Origin: Solwaraspora sp. WMMA2056
Lineage (GTDB): Bacteria > Actinomycetota > Actinomycetes > Mycobacteriales > Micromonosporaceae
Reading direction: 5' to 3'
Length of the DNA stretch: 64,000 bases
Assembly (NCBI RefSeq): GCF_030345095.1
Contig: NZ_CP128360.1
Span: 5,270,001 to 5,334,000, forward strand
Shown: positions 42,881-50,628 of the stretch, in pieces
Layout of the letters: each line of letters starts with the position of its first letter
Position numbering within the stretch: position 1 is the stretch's first letter
Translations under genes and position numbers: made by a program
Notes under the pieces: generated by a model
The model's database searches: none
Seen by the model: only the letters and a program-made list of their open reading frames with translations
Told to the model about the DNA's origin: nothing

Positions 42881-42996
42881 CTACCGTTCGTAGTGGTAGC
42901 TGCAGGCGACGATCTCGACGTCTTCCTTGGTTGGATCGACGAGCTGCTGCTCCTGCAGAGGTACCGAAATTGTGCCTGAATCGGCGTTTCGCTCAT
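42881..42996 (-). pseudogene. Possible small peptide gene with a 1-nt deletion, coupled to the APH-fold kinase
   Basis: An ATG at 42996 overlaps the kinase stop codon as ATGA and starts MSETPIQAQ. One frame away, the same strand reads SVPLQEQQLV and DPTKEDVEIVACSYHYER up to a TAG at 42881-42883, with good codon bias. Start to stop is 116 nt, exactly one base short of 39 codons, so a single missing base near 42970 would give an uninterrupted 38-aa peptide. It could be a frameshifted gene, a sequencing error or chance. I do not recognise the peptide. Confidence 0.35.
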
Positions 42997-43856
42997 GCCC
43001 GACGGTGGGATCGGTCGCCCAACGCGTCGGCGATCATGCGGTGGCCCTGGGCTTCGAACCGCTCGTCGCCCACCCGGTAGGCCCACGCGGCGGTGCCGAT
43101 CGCCTCCCGGACCTGGGTGCGGTGCCATGCGTCGGCCGTACGCGGATCGGTGCCGTAGCCGTCGAGGAACGCCGCTTCGAGGGCCGGCGTACGGCGGAAG
43201 TCGTTGACGCCCAGCCGGGCGAGGTCGGTGTACGCGGGCCGCAGCGCCGCGCGGCCGAAGTCGATGACGCTGACCACGCCACCGTCGACGAGCCAGTTGC
43301 GCGGATGCCAGTCGCCGTGGGTGGGCACCAGGGTCACCGACGGCGTCGGCCAGCTGGCGATCTCGGCGCGCAACCGCCGTACCGTGTCGTCGTCGATCCG
43401 GTGCGGGCCGGCGAGCCAGGACAGGGACTTGGCGTTCTCCCGCCGCTCGTGGTCGACGTCGGTGACGGCAATCTGGGCGTGCAGCATCGCCAGTAATTCG
43501 CCGGCCTGCCGGTGGATGTCCGGGTCGTCGGCGTGCCCGCTGCCGAGCGCCAGATCACCCGGCAGGAACCGGGTGATCAACAGCTTCGCCTCGGCGCTGC
43601 CGTACACCAACGTCGGGGCGCGGCCGATCCTGGTCCACGGGCGCAGCCAGTGCCGGTGGGCGTGCAACTCGCGGGCGAGGTGATGGTCGTCGTGGCCGCC
43701 GGCCTTGACGATGAACCGCGACCCGGCATGCGTCACCCCCAGGACGGTGGTCGCCACCAGGCCCCAGCTGTGGTCCCGCTCGACGCTCACGCCGGGCAGC
43801 CAGCGGTCCAACAACGACCGCTGCTGCCCGGTGAGCGTGCCGAGCGCCGGGTCCAC
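42993..43856 (-). CDS. APH-family phosphotransferase
   Basis: This is a 287-aa cytosolic kinase of the aminoglycoside phosphotransferase/choline kinase fold. An N-terminal lobe Lys sits in SRFIVKAGG, the catalytic loop is THGDWHPRNWLVD (near 187) and the metal-binding loop is VSVIDFGRAALRPAYTDLA (near 203). All key residues (HGD..P.N, IDFG) are present, so it should be active. The substrate could be an aminoglycoside, a macrolide or a metabolite; nothing nearby decides. Its stop overlaps the ATG of a possible 38-aa peptide gene (ATGA). Confidence 0.9.
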   Translation of the reverse strand: MDPALGTLTGQQRSLLDRWLPGVSVERDHSWGLVATTVLGVTHAGSRFIVKAGGHDDHHLARELHAHRHWLRPWTRIGRAPTLVYGSAEAKLLITRFLPGDLALGSGHADDPDIHRQAGELLAMLHAQIAVTDVDHERRENAKSLSWLAGPHRIDDDTVRRLRAEIASWPTPSVTLVPTHGDWHPRNWLVDGGVVSVIDFGRAALRPAYTDLARLGVNDFRRTPALEAAFLDGYGTDPRTADAWHRTQVREAIGTAAWAYRVGDERFEAQGHRMIADALGDRSHRRA

Positions 43857-43985
43857 AGCCCCGGATTCTACGGGCGGGGCGCGCCGGCCTACACGGACAG
43901 GCGGCCACGTCGACGGCGCAGGGCTGACGACTGTCCGAGTGCGTTTGCGCGTGTGTCACACCCGAGCCTGCCGAATGCCGGCTTG

Positions 43986-44552
43986 TCAGTTCGTGCAGAG
44001 CGCGCTGACCGTGACGTTGTAGACGTGCCAGGATCCGTCCGGTGCGGTGAACACATTGCTGGCATTCGTCGCCCAGTTCGCGCAGGCAACGCCGACGGCG
44101 AGAATGTCGGCGCGGGCAGCCTGGGCCCCGTTCTGGATCGCGCTGGTCGAGGTGGCACCGCTGCCTTGCCGGGTCGCCGAGCGGGCAACGGTGTACGACG
44201 GCGGCGGCGGGGCCGGTACACAGTAGCCGGTGGCTGTCGCCTCGTAGACGTACGCCGAGCCGTCAGGCGCGGTGTAGAGGTGTCGCGGCGCAGAGACCGT
44301 GACATTGCTGCAGGTCTCGCCGAGGTTCGCGGCGAGCGAGGTGAGCGCCGCGCGGGCGTTGTTCGCCGCGTTCTGCTGGCCGGCGGCCGGGCTCGGCCCC
44401 CATCCGGTGGATGTCGCCGACCGCCACGTGGCAGCCTGCGCGACTGCCGCCGGGAGCAGGAAGAGCCCCATGGTGACAGCCAGAGCGACAACCGTCAGCC
44501 GATGGAGCGACCGGCTGATCAGTCCACCCATTCGCCTGTCGAAACCATTCAC
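43986..44552 (-). CDS. Secreted protein of two tandem repeats
   Basis: This is a 188-aa protein. The GTG start has AAGGGA upstream. The signal peptide (LTVVALAVTMGLFLLPAAVAQA) is cleaved near residue 40. The mature part is two related units of about 65 residues: each starts with an RSAT element, has a helix rich in Ala/Asn (QQNAANNARAALTSLAANLG; IQNGAQAARADILAVGVAC) and ends (Y/F)TAPDGS.(Y/H)VY..T..(Y/L)C. Two Cys per unit could pair. A PAPPPPS linker joins them. It would be exported; I do not recognise a named domain. Confidence 0.8.
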   Translation of the reverse strand: MNGFDRRMGGLISRSLHRLTVVALAVTMGLFLLPAAVAQAATWRSATSTGWGPSPAAGQQNAANNARAALTSLAANLGETCSNVTVSAPRHLYTAPDGSAYVYEATATGYCVPAPPPPSYTVARSATRQGSGATSTSAIQNGAQAARADILAVGVACANWATNASNVFTAPDGSWHVYNVTVSALCTN

Positions 44553-44739
44553 GTGTTTGTCCCTTTCCGACCGTTAATCATTGGTTTAGTTCGATGTCTC
44601 CGACGCCATCTTCGTGATACTAGTCAATGTCTTGGAAATCTCGAACAGGCAGAGGTGACTCGTCTCGGCCAGACCCTCCCGGCGGCCTGACCGACGGCTG
44701 GCACACTGATCACCCATAGATGGCCGAGCCTGTCCACGG

Positions 44740-44762
44740 TTGACTTCGAGTGTGCTCGAAGT
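44740..44762 (+). promoter_or_regulatory. -35 and overlapping 20-bp palindrome before the aldo/keto reductase
   Basis: TTGACT (44740-44745) overlaps the perfect dyad ACTTCGAGTGTGCTCGAAGT (44743-44762; 8-bp arms, 4-nt centre), 48 bp upstream of the start codon. Binding here would block the promoter. The half-site CTTCGA matches the MarR-gene operators at 50629-50674, although the spacing differs. Confidence 0.55.
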
Positions 44763-44810
44763 GGGAAACTTCGGCCGTACCTGAGATCGCGGCGGAAGGA
44801 ACGTACGGCG

Positions 44811-45779
44811 ATGGAGAAGCGTAGCCTCGGCAGCATCGGACCGGTCAGTGTCCTCACCCTCGGTGGGGGCGGGCTGGGCCAGGTGTGGGGCGTCACCGAC
44901 CGGGACGAGGCGGTGGCGACCGTACGGGAGGCAGTCGACGCCGGCATCGACCTGCTCGACGTCGCCCCCGGCTACGGCGACGGCGAGGCGGAGCGGGTGG
45001 TCGGCGCGGCGTTCGACGGCAATCTGCCGGCCGGCGTACGCGTCGTCACCAAGTGCGGGCTGGGCAACCCGGCCGCCGGTGACGTCGCGGCCCTGCTGGA
45101 GCAGTCCCTCGACGACAGCCTGCAGCGGATGCGACTGTCCGCCGTAGACGTGCTGCTGCTGCACAATCCGATCGTGGCGCAGGCCGCGCCGGGCACCACC
45201 GGGGTCACCTCCGCCGACCTGTTCACCGGGGCCGTCCGGCCGGCGTTCGAGGACCTGGTCCGGCGCGGCCGGATCGGCGCCTGGGGGATCACCGCCGTCG
45301 AAGAGTCGGACGCGATAATCCGAGTGCTCGGCGAGCAGCCGACCCCGGCGGTCGCCCAGTGCGTGACGAACCTGCTCGACTCCCCCGGCGACCTGCTGCG
45401 GCCGGACGGTGACGGCTCCCGGCCACGCGACATCCTGACGGCCGCCGGCCGGTACGGCGTCGGAGTGATGGGCATCCGCGCGGTCGCGGCCGGCGCGTTC
45501 ACCGACGCGGTGGACCGGGACCTGCCGCCGGAGCATCCGACCATGATCGACTTCCGGCGGGCCGCGCCGCTGCGCGAGCTGGCCCGCGAGCTGGGCGAGT
45601 CCGCTGCGTCGCTGGCCCACCGGTACACGCTGTCGATGCCGGGCGTCGACACCGTCGTCCTCGGTGTGAAGAACCGCACCGAGCTGCGAGAGTGTCTCGC
45701 GGCGGCAGCCGCCGGCCCGCTCCCGGCCGACCTGATGGCGACCATCGACGCCCGCGTCGGCGCTCAGACATCCAAGTAG
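44811..45779 (+). CDS. Aldo/keto reductase
   Basis: This is a 322-aa NADPH-dependent oxidoreductase with the (beta/alpha)8 fold. The tetrad is visible: Asp in LLDVAPGYGDGEAE (near 45), Tyr in the same motif, Lys in VVTKCG (near 77) and His in LLLHNP (near 110). The C-terminal NADP segment is VDTVVLGVKNRTELRE. A glycine-rich start (LTLGGGGLGQVWG) is typical. The ATG has GGAAGGA upstream. A palindrome overlaps the likely promoter. It converges with kptA, overlapping by 16 bp. The substrate is unknown. Confidence 0.9.
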   Translation: MEKRSLGSIGPVSVLTLGGGGLGQVWGVTDRDEAVATVREAVDAGIDLLDVAPGYGDGEAERVVGAAFDGNLPAGVRVVTKCGLGNPAAGDVAALLEQSLDDSLQRMRLSAVDVLLLHNPIVAQAAPGTTGVTSADLFTGAVRPAFEDLVRRGRIGAWGITAVEESDAIIRVLGEQPTPAVAQCVTNLLDSPGDLLRPDGDGSRPRDILTAAGRYGVGVMGIRAVAAGAFTDAVDRDLPPEHPTMIDFRRAAPLRELARELGESAASLAHRYTLSMPGVDTVVLGVKNRTELRECLAAAAAGPLPADLMATIDARVGAQTSK

Positions 45780-46303
45780 CGGGGCGGCACCGCGTCGGTG
45801 AGCCACACCCCGTTGGCGCTGCGGTAGAACAGGTGACCGTCCCGGGCCATCGCCGCCGCGTCGACGGTGAGGATTACGACGCCACCGGCCCGTCGGGCGC
45901 CGACCCGGCGGGCCGTGTCGGTGTCCGCCGACAGGTGCACGTGGTGGCGCCGGGCCCGGTGCAGCCCGGTGGCCCGGATCGAGTCGAGCGCGGCAGCGGA
46001 CGTGCCGTGGTAGAGCCGCTCCGGCGGGGGCAGCGCGACCAGCCCCAGGGCGATCGGGACCGAATGCCCCTGGTTCGCCCGGATCTGCTCGGTGCCGTCG
46101 GGGTCACGGCGCAGCGCGAACCGTTGTTTGCCGTCCCGCTCGACAACGGTGTCCAACTCCAGCCGGGTGATCCGCAGCGCGGCGAGCAGATCCGTCACCC
46201 GAACCCAGCCGGCCGGGTCCAGTTCGAGCGCGAACCGAGCTGGTGCGTGACGCAACGCCAGCGACATCCGCTTGCTCATCCTGACCAACAACTTGTCGTT
46301 CAC
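45764..46303 (-). CDS. kptA: RNA 2'-phosphotransferase (Tpt1/KptA)
   Basis: This is a 179-aa protein. GTG 46303 overlaps the upstream membrane-protein stop as GTGA, fixing the start; the longer open frame is ignored. Family motifs: SKRMSLALRHAPARFALELDPAGWVRV (near 9), RANQGHSVPI (near 75), LYHGTS (near 95) and HVHLSADTDTARRVG (near 120). Tpt1/KptA moves a 2'-phosphate from RNA to NAD+, giving ADP-ribose 1'',2''-cyclic phosphate. Its bacterial purpose is unclear. It sits in a two-gene unit under a MerR-type promoter. Confidence 0.93.
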   Translation of the reverse strand: MNDKLLVRMSKRMSLALRHAPARFALELDPAGWVRVTDLLAALRITRLELDTVVERDGKQRFALRRDPDGTEQIRANQGHSVPIALGLVALPPPERLYHGTSAAALDSIRATGLHRARRHHVHLSADTDTARRVGARRAGGVVILTVDAAAMARDGHLFYRSANGVWLTDAVPPRYLDV

Positions 46304-46995
46304 ATCCGCATTGTGGCCGGCCGGCGCACGCGCCCGCATAGGCATTGCCGCCACCCCAGCACGCCCCACCAGAGCATCACCGGTAGGTGCAGAAGGTAGC
46401 CGAACTGTTCCAGCACCGCAGACGGTCCGGCGGTCCCGGTCGTCCAGGGTAGAACCACCGCGGCGAGACCGGACGCCCCGGCGGCAAGACCGGCTCGCCG
46501 AAACCCGGTCGGCAACGCGATGCCGGACGCGGCCGCCACGGTCGCAGCCACCCAGAGCAGCCCGGCCAGGTTGACCGTCCACTTCGCGGTGAGCAGCAGC
46601 CCTTCCGCCACCGCCACGGCAGCCGGTTGGTTGGGGTCGGCGGCGAGCTGGGTGACCGCCAGGTTTCCGGCGTCGTGCAGCAGCCCGGCCAGGCCGGCGC
46701 CGGTCAGCAGTCCGCCGGCCAGCACGGACAGGTGTGCGCGGGGACGGTCGGGACGCGCGGCCAGCACCAGACCGGCGGCGAGCAGGGCGAGCCAGCCGAT
46801 CACGTCGAGGGCCAACTCGATCAGGTGCAGCTCGACCCGGGCGTGCACCGCCGTCAGCACGGCGGCCGGGTCGGCCGGGTTCAGGGTCAACCCGGATGGC
46901 ACGACAACGCCGACACCGGCGAGCATGGCAAGCAACGACCCCAGCAGCAGTACGCCTGTCAGCCGGGCGGCGGAATCGCGTTCAACGGCATCCAT
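46300..46995 (-). CDS. Six-helix integral membrane protein
   Basis: This is a 231-aa protein with about six membrane helices (LTGVLLLGSLLAMLAGVGVVV, IELALDVIGWLALLAAGLVLA, LAGGLLTGAGLAGLL, VNLAGLLWVAATVAAASGI, AGLAAGASGLAAVVLPW, FGYLLHLPVMLWWGVLG). The layout resembles DUF4386-type proteins, but I cannot name the family with confidence. The ATG at 46995 lies seven bases after a -10 box, so translation is probably leaderless. Expression is likely controlled by the divergent MerR regulator. The stop overlaps kptA. Confidence 0.75.
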   Translation of the reverse strand: MDAVERDSAARLTGVLLLGSLLAMLAGVGVVVPSGLTLNPADPAAVLTAVHARVELHLIELALDVIGWLALLAAGLVLAARPDRPRAHLSVLAGGLLTGAGLAGLLHDAGNLAVTQLAADPNQPAAVAVAEGLLLTAKWTVNLAGLLWVAATVAAASGIALPTGFRRAGLAAGASGLAAVVLPWTTGTAGPSAVLEQFGYLLHLPVMLWWGVLGWRQCLCGRVRRPATMRM

Positions 46996-47001
46996 GGCGG
47001 C

Positions 47002-47033
47002 ACGCTAAAACCCTGCCGCAGGGGCAGAGTCAA
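47002..47033 (-). promoter_or_regulatory. MerR-type promoter with dyad in a long spacer, leaderless
   Basis: On the minus strand TTGACT (47028-47033) and TTAGCG/TAGCGT (47002-47008) are 19-20 bp apart. The spacer holds the perfect dyad CTGCC-N5-GGCAG (47013-47027). This is the classic MerR-activated architecture, where the regulator untwists an overlong spacer. The predicted start of transcription falls at the ATG of the membrane protein (46995). The MerR gene diverges 26 bp away. Confidence 0.75.
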
Positions 47034-47058
47034 CACTGCGGGGCAGGAGGACACCGGC

Positions 47059-47811
47059 GTGTGGCGGATCGGTGAGGTGGCGCGCATGGTCGGGGTCTCC
47101 GAGCGGACCCTGCGGCACTACGACAAGGTCGGGCTGCTGCCGCCGGCAGCGACCGACCAGCTCACCGGCTACCGCTGGTACGGCGCGGCCGAACTGACCC
47201 GGCTGGAACGCATCCGTGGCCTGCAACGCCTCGGACTGTCGCTGCGCCGGATCGCCGACCTGCTGGACGCCCCCGACGCCGAGCTGCGGCAGGCCCTGGC
47301 CGAGACCGTGGCGGTGCTGCGCGACGACATCGCCGCCCGTACGGCGACGGTCGCCGACGCCGAGGACCACCTCGCCGGTACGGCATCGGTGCTGCCGCAG
47401 GTCGCGCAGGTCGGTGCCCGCCGGCTGCGGGTACGCCATCTGACGGTCGCCGATCCCGCCGAGCTGGCAACGCTGTGTCTGCGGCCGCCGACGGTGCTGC
47501 TGACCTGGCTCCGCGGCTGGCCGGAGGCGGTGTTCCGGGCGGCGGTGGCGACCGAGGGGCCCGGCGAGCGGCTCGACCTGCCCGCCCGTACCGTGGTCCG
47601 GGCCGTTGTCGCACCGGCGACCGGCGTGGTCCGCGCCGGGCTCGAGCTGTTCGCCTGGCTGCCCCGCCAAGATCTGACAGTCGCCGGTCCCACGGCGGAG
47701 GATCACCTGGTCGACGGCGACGGGGAAGCCGTCACCGTCCTGGAGATCCCGGTCGCGGCCCGCCCGGACCGACCGACCCGCCTGCATCAGCGCGCCCGGC
47801 CGGCTCGGTGA
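47059..47811 (+). CDS. MerR-family transcriptional regulator
   Basis: GTG 47059 has GGGCAGGAGG upstream, giving 250 aa. The N-terminal winged HTH is complete (WRIGEVARMVGVSERTLRHYDKVGLLPP, then GYRWYGAAELTRLERIRGLQRLGLSLRRIADLL). A dimerisation helix follows (LRQALAETVAVLRDDIAARTATVADAEDHL). The C-terminal effector part (about 120-250) resembles a divergent GyrI-like/AraC-binding domain. It very likely controls the divergent membrane protein-kptA unit through the dyad at 47013-47027. Confidence 0.92.
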   Translation: MWRIGEVARMVGVSERTLRHYDKVGLLPPAATDQLTGYRWYGAAELTRLERIRGLQRLGLSLRRIADLLDAPDAELRQALAETVAVLRDDIAARTATVADAEDHLAGTASVLPQVAQVGARRLRVRHLTVADPAELATLCLRPPTVLLTWLRGWPEAVFRAAVATEGPGERLDLPARTVVRAVVAPATGVVRAGLELFAWLPRQDLTVAGPTAEDHLVDGDGEAVTVLEIPVAARPDRPTRLHQRARPAR

Positions 47812-47851
47812 ACGGGACCGAAGTGTCAGCCGGGTGTGATTACCTACCGTC

Positions 47852-48244
47852 ATGCCGCACCCGATCATGTTCGACGACGCCGACCCGCTGCTCGCCGAGG
47901 TACGCCGGCTCGCGCTGGCCTTCCCCGACGCCGCCGAGAAGATCTCACACGGCCATCCAGCCTTCTACACCACGAAGGTGTTCGCCTACTACGGCGGCTC
48001 GGTGAAGGTCGACGGCGTCTACCAGCAGCATGATCACTCCGTACTGGTGCTGGTGGACCCGGACGAGCGGGCGGCGCTGCTGGCCGAGCCACGCTGTTAC
48101 GCCCCGGCGTACCTGGCCAGTTCGGGCTGGGTCGGGGTGGACCTGGCCGACGACACCGACTGGGCGGAGATCGGCGAGCTGCTCGACGCCAGCTACCGGC
48201 GGACCGCCGGGCCCCGTCGGGTGGCCCGGCTCGACGCCCGATAG
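47852..48244 (+). CDS. MmcQ/YjbR family protein
   Basis: This is a 130-aa protein of the YjbR fold. Signature parts: LLAEVRRLALAFPDAAEKISHGHPAFYTTKVFAYYGG, then HSVLVLVDPDERAALLAEPRCYAPAYLASSGWVGVDL and the final helix WAEIGELLDASYRRTA. The CyaY-like fold suggests DNA or protein binding, but no member has a firm role that I can assign. It lies 40 bp after the MerR gene on the same strand and could be co-transcribed with it. Confidence 0.88.
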   Translation: MPHPIMFDDADPLLAEVRRLALAFPDAAEKISHGHPAFYTTKVFAYYGGSVKVDGVYQQHDHSVLVLVDPDERAALLAEPRCYAPAYLASSGWVGVDLADDTDWAEIGELLDASYRRTAGPRRVARLDAR

Positions 48245-48407
48245 GTCGACGGGTCGACAGAACCCCATCCGACAGAACCCGATATCGATCACACAAACTA
48301 TCCGGAATCTATCCGATCTCCATCATGGACTCCGATCCGTCGTACTGATAGAGGTAGGGGTGGCATTCGACGCACCGCCCCACCATCGGCAGATCGGGGA
48401 TCCGACA

Positions 48408-49181
48408 ATGCACGAGGTGCACCGCATCATTCGCACCCTGCGCACCGAGCGCGGGCTTTCCCAGCAGCAGCTCGGCGCGTTGATCCAGCTCAGCGCGTCG
48501 TCGATCGGCAGTTACGAGAACGGCCGTCTGGTCCCGGTGCAGCAGAACGCGAAGATCCTCGACGACGTTCTGGGCAGCGGCGACCGCGTGCAGCGCGCCT
48601 CCGCCGAGGCGCGCGGAATGTCCTTCGCCGGTTTCCTGCGCCCGTGGGCCGAAATGGAGGAGCGGGCCACCCTGCTGCGATCGTTCCAGCTCGCGGTCGT
48701 CCCGGGTCTGTTGCAGACCCGGGAGTACGCCGAACGACTGTTGCGCGTCGGCCCGGTCGACGACGTGCCGACCCGGCTGGCGAACCGGCTCACCCGCCAG
48801 CAGGTGCTCACCCGCGCCGACGACCCGGCCGAGTTCATCGCCGTCATCGACCGCGGCGTGCTGCACCGCCAGGTCGGCACGCCGGAGCAGATGGCCGAGC
48901 AGCTGCGCGGTCTCGCCGAGGCGGCGGCACGCCCCAACATCTGGGTGCACGTGGTGCCGGGCAGCGCCGACGCCTACCACGGGCTCAACGGCTCGTTCGC
49001 GATGGCGACCGTGGACGATCACGTGTTCGGCTACGTCGATTCCCATTTCGGCGGTGACGTGATCAGCAACCCGGCCGACGTGCAGACATTGGAGCGGTCC
49101 TGGGAAGGTGTCCGCAGCTATGCTCTGCCTGTCGAGGAGTCCCACGACATGATCCTGAAAGCGGTGCAGACATGGAGCTGA
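48408..49181 (+). CDS. XRE-family helix-turn-helix regulator with DUF5753 domain (second copy)
   Basis: This is a 257-aa WhiJ-type regulator starting at ATG 48408 after ATCGGGGATC. The HTH (about 5-60) reads IIRTLRTERGLSQQQLGALIQLSASSIGSYENG. DUF5753 (about 80-255) has VVPGLLQTREYAERLL and ends EESHDMILKAVQ. It overlaps the DUF397 gene by 10 bp. The region before it (48245-48407) contains two copies of CGACAGAACCC (48256 and 48270) and two of CTATCCG, possible binding sites. It is paralogous in plan to 2392-3210, but the sequences are only moderately alike. Confidence 0.92.
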   Translation: MHEVHRIIRTLRTERGLSQQQLGALIQLSASSIGSYENGRLVPVQQNAKILDDVLGSGDRVQRASAEARGMSFAGFLRPWAEMEERATLLRSFQLAVVPGLLQTREYAERLLRVGPVDDVPTRLANRLTRQQVLTRADDPAEFIAVIDRGVLHRQVGTPEQMAEQLRGLAEAAARPNIWVHVVPGSADAYHGLNGSFAMATVDDHVFGYVDSHFGGDVISNPADVQTLERSWEGVRSYALPVEESHDMILKAVQTWS

Positions 49182-49372
49182 GCACCACCCCTCGCTGGCG
49201 CAAGTCGACCCGCAGCAACCCCGCTGGCGGTGACTGTGTCGAGGTCGCCGACAACGTGCCCGGCCGGGTCCACGTCCGCGACACCAAGGACCGCGACGGC
49301 GGCACCCTGACCTTCGCCCCCGCCGCCTGGTCCGCGTTCGTCACCCTGGCCAAGACCACGTCCGTACGCTGA
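49172..49372 (+). CDS. DUF397 domain-containing protein (second copy)
   Basis: This is a 66-aa partner of the preceding regulator, overlapping it by 10 bp (translational coupling). DUF397 motifs: WRKSTRSNPAGGDCVEVADNVPG, VHVRDTKDRDGGTLTFAPAAWSAFV. It is very similar in sequence and length to the first copy (2232-2432). Its 3' end overlaps the convergent Old Yellow Enzyme gene by 32 bp. Confidence 0.92.
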   Translation: MELSTTPRWRKSTRSNPAGGDCVEVADNVPGRVHVRDTKDRDGGTLTFAPAAWSAFVTLAKTTSVR

Positions 49373-50600
49373 CCGGCTCCGCCAACCAGCGGCGGTAGCG
49401 CCGCAGCGACCGGCGTCGCTGGAGCTGCTCCTGCATGAGGGAGACGACCGGGTCTGCCCGGCCGGGGTCGGCGGCTCCTCGCCCGACCTGGCGGAGCCGG
49501 CAGTGCACGACGGCCTGGGTGGCCGCCGAGGCCAGGTGCTTGTTCTTCCAGCGCGGGCCCGGGGCCGTGACCGCTGCTTCCTCGCCGCGCAGCCAGCGCC
49601 GCGGTAGCTCCGGGTCCACGGCGAGTGCCGTCGCCACTCCGACGACAGCCGCGCCCTGGGTGCGTACCCGCTCGGCGACGGCGCGGCGGCGGACGCCGCC
49701 GGTAAGCATCACCGGCACCGGGGCCTGCGGGATGATCGTCGCGGCGGCGTCGAGGAAGTACGCCTCCCGGGCGAGGGTGTGTCCGTCCGCCGGGTAGCCG
49801 TTGGTGGCCAGGCTCTCCACCGACCCTCCGGAGAGTTCGACCAGGTCGACGCCGGTGTCGGCGAGCATGCCGACCACCTGCCTGGCGTCGTCCGGGTCAA
49901 AGCCGCCGCGCTGGAAGTCGGCGGTGTTGAGCTTGACCGCGACCGCCGCGCCGTCGGGCAGTCGACGCCGGACCTCGGTGACCACGTCGATCAGCAGCCG
50001 GGCCCGGTTGCGCAGTTCACCGCCCCAGCGGTCGGTCCGCCGGTTGGTCAGCGGGGAGAGGAACTGACTGATCAGGTAGCCGTGGGCAGCGTGGATCTCC
50101 ACCCCGTCGAATCCGGCCTCGACCGCTCGTTGTGCCGTGCGACCGAACCGGTCGACGACCTCGTCGATCTGTTCCGGCGTCATCGCGGTGGGTTGGGCGA
50201 AGAAGCGGGACAGCCGCCCGATGCTGACCGGTATGTCCGACGCCGACCAGGCCAGCCCCGGCATGTCCGCGTAGACGACCCGACCGGGGTGGTTGATCTG
50301 CATCCAGGCGCGGGCACCGCCAGCGGTCGCCGCCGCCGCCCAGCGCCGGAACGGTTCCAGCGGGGTACGGTCCGCGAGCACGACGTCGGAGGGGTCGGCG
50401 AGGGCACGCTCGTCGACCATGACGTGCCCGGTGATCAGCAGCCCCGCTCCGCCGGCACCCCAGCGCTGGTAGAGCGTGGCGAGCTCGGTGCCGGGCAGCT
50501 GACCGTCGACTGCCAGGAACTCCTCCATGGCGGCCTTGGCGATCCGGTTCGGCAGGACCTGCCCGCTGGGCAGTTCGAGCGGTTCGGCCAGTTGGGTCAT
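49341..50600 (-). CDS. NADH:flavin oxidoreductase (Old Yellow Enzyme/2-enoate reductase type)
   Basis: ATG 50600 has GAGGAG upstream; upstream in-frame starts would fall inside the operators, so it is chosen, giving 419 aa. The TIM-barrel FMN enzyme shows PNRIAKAAMEEF, a QINHPGRV segment, FDGVEIHAAHGYLISQFLSPLTNRRTDRWGG (His pair and Tyr), ADFQRGGF, VELSGGSVES and VMLTGGVRRR. It lacks the C-terminal NAD domain of larger members. It reduces activated C=C bonds, often in detoxification. It is divergent from a MarR regulator with paired operators and is probably induced by an electrophile or phenolic. Confidence 0.9.
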   Translation of the reverse strand: MTQLAEPLELPSGQVLPNRIAKAAMEEFLAVDGQLPGTELATLYQRWGAGGAGLLITGHVMVDERALADPSDVVLADRTPLEPFRRWAAAATAGGARAWMQINHPGRVVYADMPGLAWSASDIPVSIGRLSRFFAQPTAMTPEQIDEVVDRFGRTAQRAVEAGFDGVEIHAAHGYLISQFLSPLTNRRTDRWGGELRNRARLLIDVVTEVRRRLPDGAAVAVKLNTADFQRGGFDPDDARQVVGMLADTGVDLVELSGGSVESLATNGYPADGHTLAREAYFLDAAATIIPQAPVPVMLTGGVRRRAVAERVRTQGAAVVGVATALAVDPELPRRWLRGEEAAVTAPGPRWKNKHLASAATQAVVHCRLRQVGRGAADPGRADPVVSLMQEQLQRRRSLRRYRRWLAEPVSVRTWSWPG

Positions 50601-50628
50601 GGTGCGGCTCCTCAGCTTTGACGACATA

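Noticed and set aside
42867-42979. Plus-strand continuation reading LPFVVVAAGDDLDVFLGWIDELLLLQRYRNCA
   Set aside because: No start codon in a sensible place, and the opposite strand has better third-position bias; treated as the complement of the possible peptide gene.
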